A DNA stretch of 64,000 nt from Arenicola marina (lineage: Eukaryota > Annelida > Polychaeta > Arenicolidae): NCBI GenBank assembly GCA_964019135.1, contig OZ025257.1:151501-215500 (forward strand), given 5' to 3'. The notes below the pieces were generated by a model, which worked only from the letters and a program-made list of their open reading frames with translations, did not search any database and was not told the DNA's origin. Position 1 is the first letter of the stretch; every line of letters starts with the position of its first letter. Shown one piece after another: positions 11,549 to 24,300 of this stretch. Both the position numbers and the translations under genes were made by a program.

Positions 11549-13589
11549 CTATGTACCATTCTGTCCCTGGGAGGGTTGTTCTTCTGCCCTGGGGCAAATC
11601 AGCCTACTGCCGGCGGCGAGCAGGTCCCGAGGACTGCGGCGCCCCGAGCAGTACTCCTCCCAGTAGGTGACGCCCCGAGCGGTACTCCTCCCAGTAGGTG
11701 ACGCCCCGAGCGGTACTCCTCCCAGTAGGTGACGCCCCGAGCGGTACTCCTCCCAGTAGGTGACGCCCCGAGCGGTACTCCTCCCAGTAGGTGACGCCCC
11801 GAGCGGTACTCCTCCCAGTAGGTGACGAACCGGGCGGTACTCCTCCCAGTAGGTGACGCCCTAAGCGGTGCTCCTCCCAGTAGGTGACGCCCCGTGGGGT
11901 ACTCCTCCCAGTAGGTGACGCCCCGAGCGGTACTCCTTTCAGTAGGTGACGCCCCGAGCGGTACTCCTCCCAGTAGGTGACGCCCCAAGCGGTGCTCCTC
12001 CCAGTAGGTGACGCCCCGAGCGGTACTCCTCCCAGTAGGTGACGCCCCAAGCGGTACTCCCCCCAGTAGGTGACGAGCCGGGCGTTGCATTCTTTGGATC
12101 CTGCTCGTACACGGTGCACCATGTCTTCTAGAGACACGAACTGAGCCGTGACCGAATCCAGTTGGGCCTCCCTGTGCAGCAAGGTACAGAGGAGGTAGAA
12201 CGGTAGCTGGCCTGCAATGAAATATAAGGAGAAATGAAAATTTGGAGTGAAAAATAATATGTGAATACGTGCACGAAATACTGTAATTCCATCGGTATAT
12301 AAATGTTTAAACTTGAATAGATGTTTTAATATATCTAATATCGAGGTGACGGATGGACACAAACCTCACTTGCCGCGGTGGTTGAGCCGGTTGTGCCACG
12401 AGGAGGCCGTACGCACACCAATCCCGAGGGGTAAACACTGGTCCGTCAACCCAGGAGATTCTCATGTATGTGAACAGGGCTTGTAGCGGGCCGGCTTCCT
12501 CCTCTAAGGTGGTAAACACCTCCCTGATGTGTTCGCACGGTAGCAGCGGGAGGGCCATCAAGTTGCGACAGGCCCTTGATGAGATCGACTTGACCCATTC
12601 AAGTTGATGATCAAATTAATATGATATTATACTTACGCCACGGATTCTGGGTTCGGTGTTGTAAGTTGCATGCAGGCCGAGCTCTTGATTTTTCCGTGTG
12701 ATCGCCTATAAAGCAACGAAAAAAGAATGACATTTACACACAGTTTCATACACACCGCATGCATTAGGTGAACTGTACTACTATGTCCGTGTATTATTCG
12801 TTTGAATCAAATAAATGAAACATAGAGATACGAAGAGACACGAAAACTAATTTACCTGTGTGAAGTGAAAGAGGCACCAGTTAACTTTAACTTTGACTTG
12901 GGGCAGTGTGGAACGCATGGCTTGCCACATGGCGGCCTCAAAATCTGCCATGAGGCGACTCACGACTGGCGGTGTCGCAGGCTCTGCTGCGATTGCTGCT
13001 CGTAGTCGTCCTTGCGTCAGCCAGACATCAGCTCCAGTAGGACCTACAAGAAAGAAAAGACACCAGAGTAACATACAATATACGTACTATATAAGTAATA
13101 TACTGAAATATCTAAGCACATATATTGCTGACCTATACCAATTGCTTACTAATCGGTTAAGAAATTGCACAATGACGAATTGCACTAATTGCTTACTTCG
13201 TCGACAATCTCCGCTGCGCTGTGAAAGACTGTTTCGCACGCCTTCCGCTTAACGTCTCGTCGCACCTCTGCGATCAAGGCGCGGCCTGCAAAACAAAAAG
13301 ACAATTGTAACTTGGATGTCGTCACGGTTTATGCGCGTTTACGTTACTTGTAAATCAGTTATGTTCATTTACATCTTTAAAAAATACTACTATGGAGACA
13401 AATTATGGTACCTGTTGCTGCCTGGCAAATGTGTGGTACATTGCTAGGCACAATAACGCCCTCCACTTCTCGGACGGTGGCCTTGGAGGTAAGGCCCTTG
13501 CTGCGGACGGAGCAACGTCAAGTCACTCCAGGGCGTCTCTTGTCAATTTTCCTTGTGTACTGGTAGCCGTAGCTATACACCAGCAGCGT
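11549..13589 (-). pseudogene. FLYWCH/MULE transposase-type gene, decayed (copy 2)
   Basis: Spliced pieces in order on the minus strand are as follows. A FLYWCH-like exon (13412-13589, with LLVYSYGYQYTRK and RCSVRSKGLTSKA). An exon at 13197-13285 ending with a GTAAGC donor. An exon at 12856-13043 with VVSRLMADFEAAMWQAM and NWCLFHFTQ. An exon at 12637-12705 (AITRKNQELGLHATY). An exon near 12376-12590 (NLMALPLLPCEHIREVFTTL, RISWVDGP). A last exon (QLPFYLLCTLLHREAQLDSV, RLVTYWGEY, SPRDLLAAGSRL) with stop TAG at 11549-11551. Disablements include TGA at 13518-13520 where FLYWCH has Trp, loss of the region before MADFE, and a frame break near 12405 where EGWHNRLN should be (WHNRLN survives in another frame). 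AATAAA follows at 11522-11527. A once intron-bearing transposase gene, possibly host-spliced, is now broken. Confidence 0.75.
11640..12076 (-). repeat. 31-bp minisatellite made of MULE coding sequence, about 14 units
   Basis: On the minus strand the unit encodes, in one frame, VTYWEEYRSG, which is the C-terminal transposase motif found at the end of the last exon of copy 2. The transposase continues after the array with EEYCSGRRSPRDLLAAG. The array is thus an internal expansion of an exon. A 31-bp unit shifts frame at each copy, so three units cycle through 31 residues with no stop. Confidence 0.9.
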
Positions 13590-14329
13590 CTGAAAGCAAG
13601 CACATAAAGAGATCGTTAACATTTGTACAACAACAGTAAAAACGACTTTACTGTTACTGTAACAATGAAATTTGCATTGTTAGAAATTTACTGTAACATT
13701 ACTGTTACGTTAATTTTTGTAAAAGAGTGAAAGAGTTTACCTTTCCCATCTGGCTTCCTTCGGGAATGACGGAGAATCTACAGACTCTGTCATCGGCCAA
13801 GAGATGAAGAGCTGGCGCGGGATTGGCCAAAAAAGGTTCGTCATAATTGGCGGGATTTATACCGATGTTTATTATAATCTAGGAACAGTAACAGCCAATA
13901 GCCAGCCAATGTTTTTCATCCCCAGCAAGAAGCCATGATGTTATTAAAGTCATGTGGCCACCCTTTGGCCAACGCTTCTTGTCAACTGTGGTGCAAAGAA
14001 GGCAGGGTGAAGCAGACTTTTAATTGCCAAATGGCATCGGGAACTAAAAAAATTAGAAATAAGATGCAAAAAATATGCTAAACCCGACCAATTACCGCTG
14101 ATTGCCGATCTCAGACCTGCCAAGACAAAGACTAATTGTCTGCCACCACACTCCAAACTACGACCACCCCCTCCCCTTGATGCTTGTGTTTTGATAACTT
14201 TTCCCTCTGCTGTGTGATTTCTGAGCTTTTTTGGCTGCCGCGGGCGCCATGTTTTGATTGGGGTTCACGCGCACCGGAAGAAATATTCTTTGGGCGTGCG
14301 CACATTTTCGTATGCAAAGTTGGTGGGAG

Positions 14330-14520
14330 GGTTCCGTGGGGTGCCTTGATGACTGAGAGAGTGGATATTTGTGATGAAAAAGATACCCCTATAGAGCGGA
14401 TGTTAAAAAACTTCTGACCAGGGGGGGGGGGGGGGGGGGGGCTCTGAAAATGTGCATTCATAGACGGGTTGTCGCAAAAACTTAAAATGCCCTGACCAAG
14501 TGAATTTCGATGGTAAAACC
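14330..14520 (+). repeat. dispersed repeat, member 1
   Basis: The text GTGGATATTTGTGATGAAAA then AGATACCCCTATAGAGCGGAT, followed about 60-130 bases later by GGGTTG and AAAATGCCC, also occurs on the opposite strand at 20370-20640. It is a dispersed family without visible coding capacity. Confidence 0.65.
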
Positions 14521-15644
14521 TCGACCGAGCAGATGGGGGGGGGGGGGCTTTACCGTGCCTGCCCCCACCCCCAAACCAAGGCAATGAATTGAGTACCCCA
14601 CCTCCCAGAGCCCAGCGGCAGCCCCGTCCCCGGTCCGTCACAGTGACAGTGGAGCATGCATGGGTCAATGGTAATGAGAAGCCATAGCACGGAGACCAGA
14701 GCCCCCCCCCCCCCCCACCCGCCCCTTGTCCCCACCTCCCAAGCTTGATACCAACAAATTAGGGGATCCAGTACAAACAAACAGGAATGTGGTATTCATT
14801 GTTGCTCAGGGATGTTTTAGAAAAGTGGGCGGGTGAGGACTCCCGCCCCTGTATCAGCCCTTGCTCTCACTAATTTGTGGGTATTCGCGGCATCAGATGT
14901 ATTCCCCTCCATCGGAAATGGATGGAGAATTAACGGTTAAGACAAGCATCCACCTTTGGAAAATGCCGGAAAAAAAGCAATTGATCCCGCTCCAACCGTC
15001 AGCTACCTTTATTCCCGCAGGAGGGGGGGGATAGTTTTCATCAAAATACACCTTCAGAAATAAAATATTCCTAAAAAAAAAGTAAATCCACAAAACCCAC
15101 ATTTCATATGTAAACCAACGTTCGAAGAGAATGTCTGGAAATTTCACTTACATTTGGGCTGGTACCCCATCAACCCCCTCCATACTATTCATCACGCTGG
15201 GGGACCCTGTGGCTCGAAACCAACGAGGAGTCTCTTTCAGTTACGACGAGCACACAATTGGTATGTTAGTGCGCACCGCTTCTCTGCAGGAAGTGCAACT
15301 GCAAATATGGCGAAGCTTGATTCGTTTCGGTTGTTAATGGTGCAAAGTTGTTGTTTCTCTCGTTCCAGAACATCTGACAAAAATTCTACCACGGAAAATT
15401 ATACGCTAATACCTTTTCCTGCAAGTTATATTGGTAAGAGAGCGCTGTACAATGTGTAGATTCACTTAAGCGATGCAAAACGTCCCGGGTATTGTCGTCG
15501 CTTCGCTCTGCTAATGAGCGGGGTGCGCTTGGAAGTAAGACATTCATAAGTGATTGGCCAGGAATTCAGCAGAATGAATTAATTAATATGGAGACACTTG
15601 TAATGCCTCCCTCAATCTTGCGGGAGCGTTGATATTTACGGTTG

Positions 15645-16003
15645 TTCCAATCCCGGGCACTCGGTTCGTGAGATAGAAGTCCTATGGCCTGTGTATACCC
15701 TATATATAACAAGAGGGTAAGCAAGCGCTGAGGCTCCAACCAAAACACCAAAATATTAAAGGCTTATTTTAGTCTTACATGATGATGGCACAATAAAACC
15801 TGGGTTTCTTCAGATGCTACACAGTCAAGTATTTATAAATAAATACTTTTTATCTATATCCATTTGCCATTAATCAAGCATGAAAGATCTTTTCGTCAAA
15901 CTTTTGGTTTGGTTTGAGCTTGCTTACCCTCTTGTTATATATAGGGTATACACAGGCCGTAGGACTTCCATCTCACGAACCAAGTGCCCGTAGTTCCAAC
16001 ACT
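15645..16003. repeat. foldback/inverted repeat, arms about 85 bp
   Basis: The left arm (about 15645-15728) and the right arm (about 15917-16003, reverse complement) share GCCTGTGTATACCCTATATA followed by TAACAAGAGGGTAAGCAAGC with only a few mismatches. The loop is about 190 bp. It could be a foldback transposon or two copies of one repeat in opposite orientation. It has no open frame. Confidence 0.7.
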
Positions 16004-16448
16004 CAACAGCGAAGGCGCCTCCCTCCGATTTGACAAAACGCAGGCCAAAATTTAATGAGATAGTATGTTTAATTATGCTAAGCCTAAAAACCATAGTACA
16101 ACAGGCCTCAATATAGCCCCATGTGACATTGTTGGTAAACAACGCTATCGTTTGTACTATGTACTAAGTCTGTGGCAACTTTACCAGGAGATGCAGCAAG
16201 TTCACCCGAAAGTGTGGCGAGTTCACCTGTCGGAGTGCAGCGAGTTATCCAAAGTGTGGCGAGTTCTCTTGTGGCGAGTTCGTTTTGTGGCGAGTTATCT
16301 GTAAACCCTGGGCGGGATACCGATACTGGCCCAAAGAAATGCGCCTATTGATAGTCAAACTCAAAGCTATGTATTATCGCTCATATATATGTAACAATAT
16401 TAGCAATAATACGGATGAGGTCAGACACTAGAGTGTAGGATAACTTAC

Positions 16449-16600
16449 GGTTTCAATGTCTGCTTCCAACTGTCTCACCACTATATCGAGGCATTCGGCC
16501 CACGTTTCCGTTCGACACATGATCTGATGATTTCGGACCGGTCGTCTTCGCGGTTCCGTTCGATTTTTCGATTTGCACTCACCCGGAAATGCTACACATG
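16449..16600 (-). CDS. possible coding exon of unknown gene
   Basis: On the minus strand, T-rich sequence ending in TGTGTAG precedes an open stretch that includes RRRPVRNHQIMCRTETWAEC and DIVVRQLEADIET. It stops at a consensus GTAAGT donor at 16448-16443. I recognise no family. Only the splice signals and the open frame support it, and no neighbouring exon was found. Confidence 0.22.
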
Positions 16601-19600
16601 CTAAAAAAAGTGTTGTAAGCTTACAATGTTCATATAGAATGTGAATCGAAAATAAATTGTAAATAATCCATTTTTTCGCCATATATTGTGACAAAAGAGA
16701 TAACTTTGCTTGCTTTCTGTTAGCATTCTCCAATATTTGTTGCGAAAAAAAATGTCAACAAATTTAATTCTGTTGGACTACTATTTCTGACAGCTGTCTC
16801 AGACAAGTCAGTGCGCGTGCGTCTTGTAACGCTAAGGTGATTGTAAACTTCCTGCCTGAAGCAGGTTGTCTCGAATGGTAAGTATCGTTATTTGTGAGAT
16901 TATGTTCCATTGATGACAGTTTGGATGATAACACACTCTTATCAGAGAATACGTTATTCGGCTGGTGACCGCAAGTTACTTAAATGTTCATCACTTTCAC
17001 CAAGCACCGTTAATCGATCGGTGTATGAACAGAACCGCCGTAGAACGGCCGTATGACTATGTCTATGATGAGTATGACTGTATGATGTATCAGTGTATGT
17101 ATGGGTTAGGGTGGGTGGCGGGGTCACGAGCGCTTAACTTCTTCGTTCATTATTATAGTCCCCACGCGGTCATCTGCACTAAGCCTCACCTCTCAGTCTA
17201 TATATAGCAAAGAGTATGCAACAAAAAACCGGCGCTGCCAATACCGCCTCAACTTCCAAGTCCTTCGGCAAGCTAAAATGCCATTATCCCACCATACGTC
17301 TCCATTTCCAACATCACAAATAGTTTATCTTCTTAACTAAACTTACTTTAGATCATAATATTCACAGTTAATACGGCAAAATGACATATTTGTGAACACC
17401 ACACAATCCCACTTTTCACAGAGGGATCCCAGAAGAAAGGCAGGTTGTATTGAGACAAGATTATTTACTAGGGGATAAAGACATGAGGGGACTACATGAA
17501 GACACTCTTTAAACATAAAGCATAATACTGGATTCTCAGGATCGAAACAGCATACCTTAGGTCACAGAATATTCACCCACTGAAATTTACTTACGGAAGA
17601 CATAGTCACTGCTCCTTATTTAACTTTATTTAAATTCAAACTAGATACCTTTTACAAAAAGCATCCACTGAAATTTGAATGGGATACCATGTATGATTTC
17701 CTAGTTCACTATGCAAGTGCCATAAACCAGTTAAAGTAAGTTTATTTATACCAGATATATTATCTGATCATAGAGGAGCCTAATCTGCGACCAGAAAGTC
17801 CCAAAGTAGATTAAGATTAACTTAAGACTTTTATACTAATAAAATGAAGCTATCTGTCCCATTATGCGCTGTCTGTCCCACTATGCCGTGGCATGCAAAA
17901 GCCCATTGGCACCAGCAGCCGCCTTGAACCTATTAATATCCAGCCGCCGCTCTTAGATGTGTCAAAGCTATCGCATGTGTCCACACAACCGCTGGGTGCT
18001 TATCACCTTATCCCGCAGCATACTATCGCCTGCGGCGGGCTACCTGGCTTGGTGCCAACAGTAATAATATTTCTCCCAGCGCCTTATCGCCTGAACCATC
18101 ATCAAAACAAACAAATCCTGTACTGTCTCGCGTCTACAACTTCCCATTAGTAGCAAGAGAACAAACTCTGCCCGAGGAACCTTGCCTATTTGAATTGATT
18201 TGATCTTTTTGATCTTTGATCCAATTTTACAGTATAGTTAAGTGGTCTACACGTCAATTCTATAGACTAACCAGGACGTCAGGCAGATTTTATCCACTGA
18301 AGGTAGTAGTAATACATTAAATGACGAACAACAGAGGGGAAACAGCCCCTTTTTTAACTCAATCAACCCTTTTTTTTTTTTCAATCAATGTATGAGCTTG
18401 GGCCTTAGTTTTACTGGACTGATATTCGTTTATATCGTGCTTTAGCCGCAATTTGAGTATTCTGTACTGGATGCACAATAATTGCACAGGGTTTAAATAT
18501 CCTTAACATATATGTCCTGTTATTCCGTAGCTCCCGGTCTCAATATGATTATCGATATTATTTCTGCCCAATGTCTACCTTCTGCCTGCTACTATTTGAC
18601 GTATAAAACAAAATACTGTCATACTGTTATTTCTTTCGCTTATTACTACGAACGCTAGACGGCGGCTAGTAACTTAAATACTCGGGCCAGCCACCGAACC
18701 AACTTTACAACCCCCCACTAAAATTTAAGAAATGACATGTCATGTCTGTATCTGTGTGTGGTCACAGGATACCCCTGGGACATGGCCGCTCTCTTCCCTT
18801 CCTTCTCCCATTGACATGATATGACCAGATTTATTTAAACTTTCAAGCATCCTCAAAAAGCAGTAGATATTTTACTGTGACTAGCTACTGATTCTGTAGA
18901 GCTACTGTGCTGGCTCTTGCCTCTGATTGGCTGTTGTTTATGACATCCCTATATTGCCAGTCATGGAATGTTTAGCCTATTTTCCTGGCAAGCTTCAATG
19001 TGGGGATATATTGAAATATCCTATTTTACCAACTGTGTTAATGAAACATACCAATACAAAAGCGAAACACCCTTTTTTGCCTGCCGTATCCAATGTCTCA
19101 ACATTGAAGCCTTCTGGTAAAAAAGCACTGTGCATAGTCAATAAGTCAGTGGTGCCTTATCTTATGATACCCCAGGGGGGGCACTACAGTGGTGGAGATG
19201 TGTTGACCATTCCATATAGAGCAATTGGAGAGTGAGAGAAAAATGTGTGATTTTGTAGTAATTGATAGATACTTTTTGGGTTAAAATAGGTATCTCAAAT
19301 GGACACTGACAAGAAATTTTAATTAAAATGTATCTCAAATGTACACTGACAAGAAATTTTAGTTAAAAGGTATCTCAAATGGACACTGACAAGAAGTTTT
19401 AGTTATACATGTTATAAGGCATTTAAAATAGACACAGAAATTTATGGTCAAAAAAAGACATCTAAATATATACAGAAATTTATGGTAAAAAAAAGACATC
19501 TAAAATAGATACTGAAACTCATGACAAAATGTCTATAGGTTAATTATTTGAACACTTTTGGTATCAACTATTATTGATATCAAATATTTTTGCGTCAGGG

Positions 19601-21337
19601 ATTGAGAGGAAGAAAGGGGTCATTTAGGTGGCACATATGTATATACTATATGTAGTGCCCCCCCCCCCCTTTGGTGTATATAGCGCACAGCTGGCACATA
19701 TGTATGTACTATATGTAGCGCCTCCCCCAATGATGATAGATCAAGATTTTCTGGTAGCAAGCTGCATGCCTCTTTGACCAGATTGCTTTAAGCTTGGCTT
19801 AAAGGTTTTTTCTACACTTGTATTATCGTATACTTGCATAGATTTTCATTTATAACCCATTCAAATTTAAGTGGATGTGCCTTGCAAAAGACATCTACAT
19901 GGAATTTTAAAGAATTTTAAAACGGAGCTGTGACTAAGCCTGAGAGACAATTACAGTGAGTGAATATTCTGTGATTATAAAATCTGTGTCTTGCTCAATA
20001 TTGAGGCTCTCGTTGTCTTCTTTAATTTCAATGAATGTCCTCTCGAATATACTCCTATTTTCTGAAATAGGAGTGAAGCATATTACCCATTTCTTTTCTT
20101 ACCCATGTCTAATAATGCTTAGGCTTACCAATTAAAAAGTTTCACTTGCAGTACCAGTAATATGCCATATAAGGTGGCAGAGATTTTCTGTACAAACTAT
20201 GAAAACATTTTAAATATGATATTGTAGTAAAATTACGGGTAAACAAAATACTCTGAAACAGGGAGACCTGGGGGGGGGGCACTTGCCCGCATTTTTATTT
20301 TGCCTGAAAGAACAAACAAGAAAACAAATCTGGCTACCGGTAATATGCTGACCCCAGGGGGAGCGGGGTACTTAATATGTTGCTGGGTTTGGGGGGTTGC
20401 ATGGTAGCAACCCCTCAAAGCAAGCCCTCCCTCTTTTTTCATCTTCAAAATCCCCTCGGTCTGGGCATTTTACCACCAAAATCACCAAAATATGCTTGAA
20501 AGTTATATTTCTTTCGCAGCAACCCGCTTTATAAATGCAGGCTCCTGGTCGCAAGTTTTGAATTATCCACTCTATAGGGGTATCTTTTTCGTCAAAAATA
20601 TCCACTCTCTTAGGCATGAAGGCACCCACAGAACCCACCCCCCCCACCCCCCACCAGATTTGTATCATAGTGCCCCCCACCCAGAACCCTGACTGTATTA
20701 TCTGGTCTAACACAAATATAAGTGAAATAATTCAAAAATGGAAGCGGTAATACCCTGGTACAGTTTATTATGTATTATTGTGAACACCCATTATTCACAT
20801 TTCCATTAACAGTCACACACTATATGATATCTATGTCTATGCGCAAGCGTGTTGCGATAGAGTGGCACTGTGTAGAGGTCTGTAACCTGGCTATTTTCAG
20901 TAACAGTTTCAGTAACAGAAGCATCGCTACACATATTGCCACAGGATATAAGTTTTCTTACACGGAAAACGTACGTGGCATCGCCGCGAAATGGGGAATG
21001 AGTACAGGACTGTGGTAGAGCCCCATGATATAACAGAACAAGCCCTTCCACCCCACCCACCCCCCCTTTCCCCCCTCCTACTTCGAAATCCCTGTTACGT
21101 ACCTAGCCAGGGATGCATAGCCATACACAAGGCCACCCCCCACACCCCGGGTTACAGGTATTCCTTGATGTTTCGGGGTATGTCGGGTTATAACTAGTAC
21201 GACCGGGTTGTCTATAACTAGCTACCCTATATCACTCATGATTCAAGCCTAATTGACATTGATCACTTCAGTGGCGACATCTGATGGGAATCCCTGTTGT
21301 TGTCCTACGGAAGAGGATCACAATGTTCCAAGAGGTT
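16601..21337. other. unassigned stretch upstream of NEK11
   Basis: There is no convincing gene here. I see three 40-bp tandem units containing TATCTCAAATGGACACTGAC at about 19285-19405, followed by three looser units of about 35 bp containing AGAAATTTATGG to about 19520. A duplicated CACATATGTAT...CTATATGTAG segment lies at 19633-19725. A small hairpin (CTCCTATTTTCTGAAATAGGAG) lies near 20050. The promoter of NEK11 presumably lies in the last few hundred bases, but no core element was identifiable. Confidence 0.3.
20370..20640 (-). repeat. dispersed repeat, member 2
   Basis: This is the minus-strand counterpart of the repeat at 14330-14520. It shares GTGGATATTTTTGACGAAAA then AGATACCCCTATAGAGTGGAT, followed by GCGGGTTG and GGTAAAATGCCC. 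Divergence is moderate, so the copies are old. Confidence 0.65.
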
Positions 21338-21355
21338 TAGAGCTTTGAAGTCAAT

Positions 21356-24300
21356 ATGCCACTGCCCAAGACGATTCCGCGCCCTACGTCAGCCAAGTCC
21401 AAGTCTGAAAGACGGATTTTGGCCAATCGCTATGCTGTTGAAAAGAAGCTTGGCAAAGGAAACTATGGAACCGCATGGCTAGTCACGGATCTAAAGTGCA
21501 AGGAAGAAAAAGAAAAAAAGTGCGTATTGACTGCTGTAACTACCAGGGATATCACTGTTCTTGTGTTCTTTAGATATGTTTAGATGATCTACTGTATAAT
21601 GCAAAGTCAACCCCATTGCAGGAGAATAAGACAGTAATGCACGTCCTCAGGATGTATGAATGAATGAGGTTTATTTCAGTACTGTAGGTGCAACGCCCAT
21701 GGTACAAGAACAATTCATGCAAGATATATATCAAATTTAAGGAAAAGATACAAGACACATTTATAGTCATAGATCACGACACGCTGCACATATATTCAAA
21801 TTTAAATTAAAGCTGCGAGAAGGTTTTTTCGCGCACAGTGGAGGCTACATATATAAATGCTGCTAATTTCTTTATTTTTTGACTATCTGTTGAAACCATA
21901 GTTAAAATAAAATTATCTTGGCTCGGATAGAGAAAATGAGGTAGGCGCATAGATTGATATAGTGGGCATATCAGTAAAAAGTGGTATTCATGTTCTACTG
22001 GGTATTCCCTGTGTTTTCACAATATTTACAAACCCTTAAGTCTGGTGGTACATTTATATGCCTTCCTTCTTCAATCGCTAGTTTATGTACACTACATCTA
22101 ATTCTCGACAACGCGATTCTTTGCTTTACAATACTCACACAGTCCAAGTAACATTCAATTTCAATAACAGATTTAAATTCTACAGCGCTTTGAAGCTTAC
22201 TATTTGAACACATTACTGAGTACCACTCTTGCTGGCCGATGTCCCTGAGTCTTTGCTTTGCTTCGCTTAAAAATACTTCTGTGTTTCCTACATCTTGAAC
22301 AATCCAACAATACCCGAATCCTAGGCTAAACAATAAGTCTTTGACCTCGGTCGCCCAGGTTCTTCTGTCAATCCCATCGAGTTTATGCATCATATGATAA
22401 CAAGCCTTCGGCAACTGGCTCTCATCCATTCCCAATAAAGTGCACCAAAATTTTAGGAAATTAAACTTACATACAACATCTATCTTGTACCTGCCACATT
22501 CACCTAAAACAATTGAATTTGAAGTGTGGCTGGGCAGTTTCAGCACATATTTACAAAATTTCGTTTGAATCCTTTCAATAGCATCATGTGTGTTAAAGCC
22601 CCAAATTTCACTTCCATATGTTAAGATAGATAGCACCATTTTATCGAATAAATTACACAGCATTTTGACATCAATAAATTTAAGCTTTGTTGCAGTTTGC
22701 AGTATAAACACAGCTGCTTTGTTCGCTTGTTCAGCTAGGGTACGTTGTGACATTGACCAACATAGACGACTAGAAATAATTAACCCAAGATATTTATAAT
22801 ATGATGTACCTCCGAGGTCGACTCCATCAAGATACCATTTTTCATTTTGCCGCAGTGGACCCCCGTTTCGACATACCATAACTTTGGTTTTATTCAAATT
22901 TACTTTACTGTCCTCGGGATGTAACTCCCCAAGGACAGTATAACTTTATGAATCACTTCTGTCTTGAACACAAGTTAACTTCATTTCTATAACATGGGTT
23001 TTGTTGCATGGTATTCATTAAAATGTACTGAAGGTGCACAGCGAAGAATGGTACATACGATAGCTTGATTGCCTTATACAGAACCTTACGATTTATCATT
23101 TGTCTGTAATGTTTCTGAAAGTTGTATATCTATTATATGGTTGGCATCTGTCTACTATAAATGTTTCTCGTAAAAACTTCCGATTACACAAGATCCAGTC
23201 TGTATTTTCCATAGCCTGTGTGCGTTATGTTCTTGTCGTGTAGGAAGGTTGTCAAGGAGATCGCGGTGGGCGACTTGCAACCTGACGAGACGATAGACGC
23301 CATGCACGAGGCCAACTTGCTGAAGAACCTCGACCATCCGGGCATCGTGCGCTTTCACGACAGCTTCATCGAGTCAGATAACTTCTGTATCGTCACCGAA
23401 TATTGCGAGGTATGCGACACTTTGATTAGATTTCATATAGATAACGTCTCAATTAGATTTTTCTTGTATTATAATACTTATAAATTGTGCAAGTTTTGAT
23501 AATGTCACACTTCTTTACGAAGACTGTTGAGCGTTTAATGGTCGTGACATTGTAGGTATAACTAATTTGTCCCTTCATTACGACCTGAGCTATTTCTGTT
23601 TCAAGTACTCATCGTGGTGATGTAGATCGACAAGGCGTTATATATCTACGTACCTATACCTATATATATTTGAGTTATGTCAAAATTTAATTTTCTCAAA
23701 CATTGATAGGGAGGTGACTTGGACCAGAAAATTGCAGAGTACAAGAAGAAGGGTAAATCAATTCCTTCTGCGCAGGTGGTGGAGTGGATCATACAGTTGT
23801 TACTGGCTGTGCAGTTTATACATGAACGGTAAGTATAAAGTACGGATCAGAGGCTGACATGACCGGTATGTATAAAGGTCGGATCAGGGGCTGACATGAC
23901 CGGCAGGTATAAAGTACGGATCTAGAGGCTGACATGACCGATAAGTATAAAGTATGGATGAGAGGCTGACATGACCGGTAAGTATAAAGTACGGATCAGA
24001 GGCTGGCATGACCGGTAAGTATAAAGTACGAATCAGGGACTGACATGACCGGTAAGTATAAAGTACGGATCAGGGGCTGACATGACCGGTGAGTAATAAG
24101 TGCGGATCAGAGGCTGACATGACCGGTAAGTATAAAGTAGAGATGAGGGGCTGACATGACCGGTAAGTATAAAGTGCAGATCAGGGGCTGACATGACCGG
24201 TAAGTATAAAGTACGGATCAGGGGCTGACATGAACGGTTAGTATAAAGTACGACCAGAGGCTGACATGACAGGTGAGTGTAAAGTACAGACCAGGGGCTT

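Larger units (their letters stand above)
13590..16440. other. unassigned stretch with G/C homopolymers and an inverted repeat
   Basis: I recognise no coding exon here. Long G or C runs occur near 14422-14440, 14536-14547, 14703-14716 and 15020-15030. Degenerate GTGGCGAGTT repeats lie at 16195-16300. The inverted repeat at 15645-16003 and the dispersed repeat at 14330-14520 are listed separately. Confidence 0.35.

Noticed and set aside
6021..13520. TGA read as Trp (recoding) in the two MULE copies
   Set aside because: Both copies also have frameshifts or missing segments, and all intact genes in the window use TGG for Trp and TGA or other codons for stop normally.
14132..14668. 178-residue minus-strand frame with Pro and Gly runs
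   Set aside because: It is driven by G homopolymers and a dispersed repeat, with no homology or splice context.
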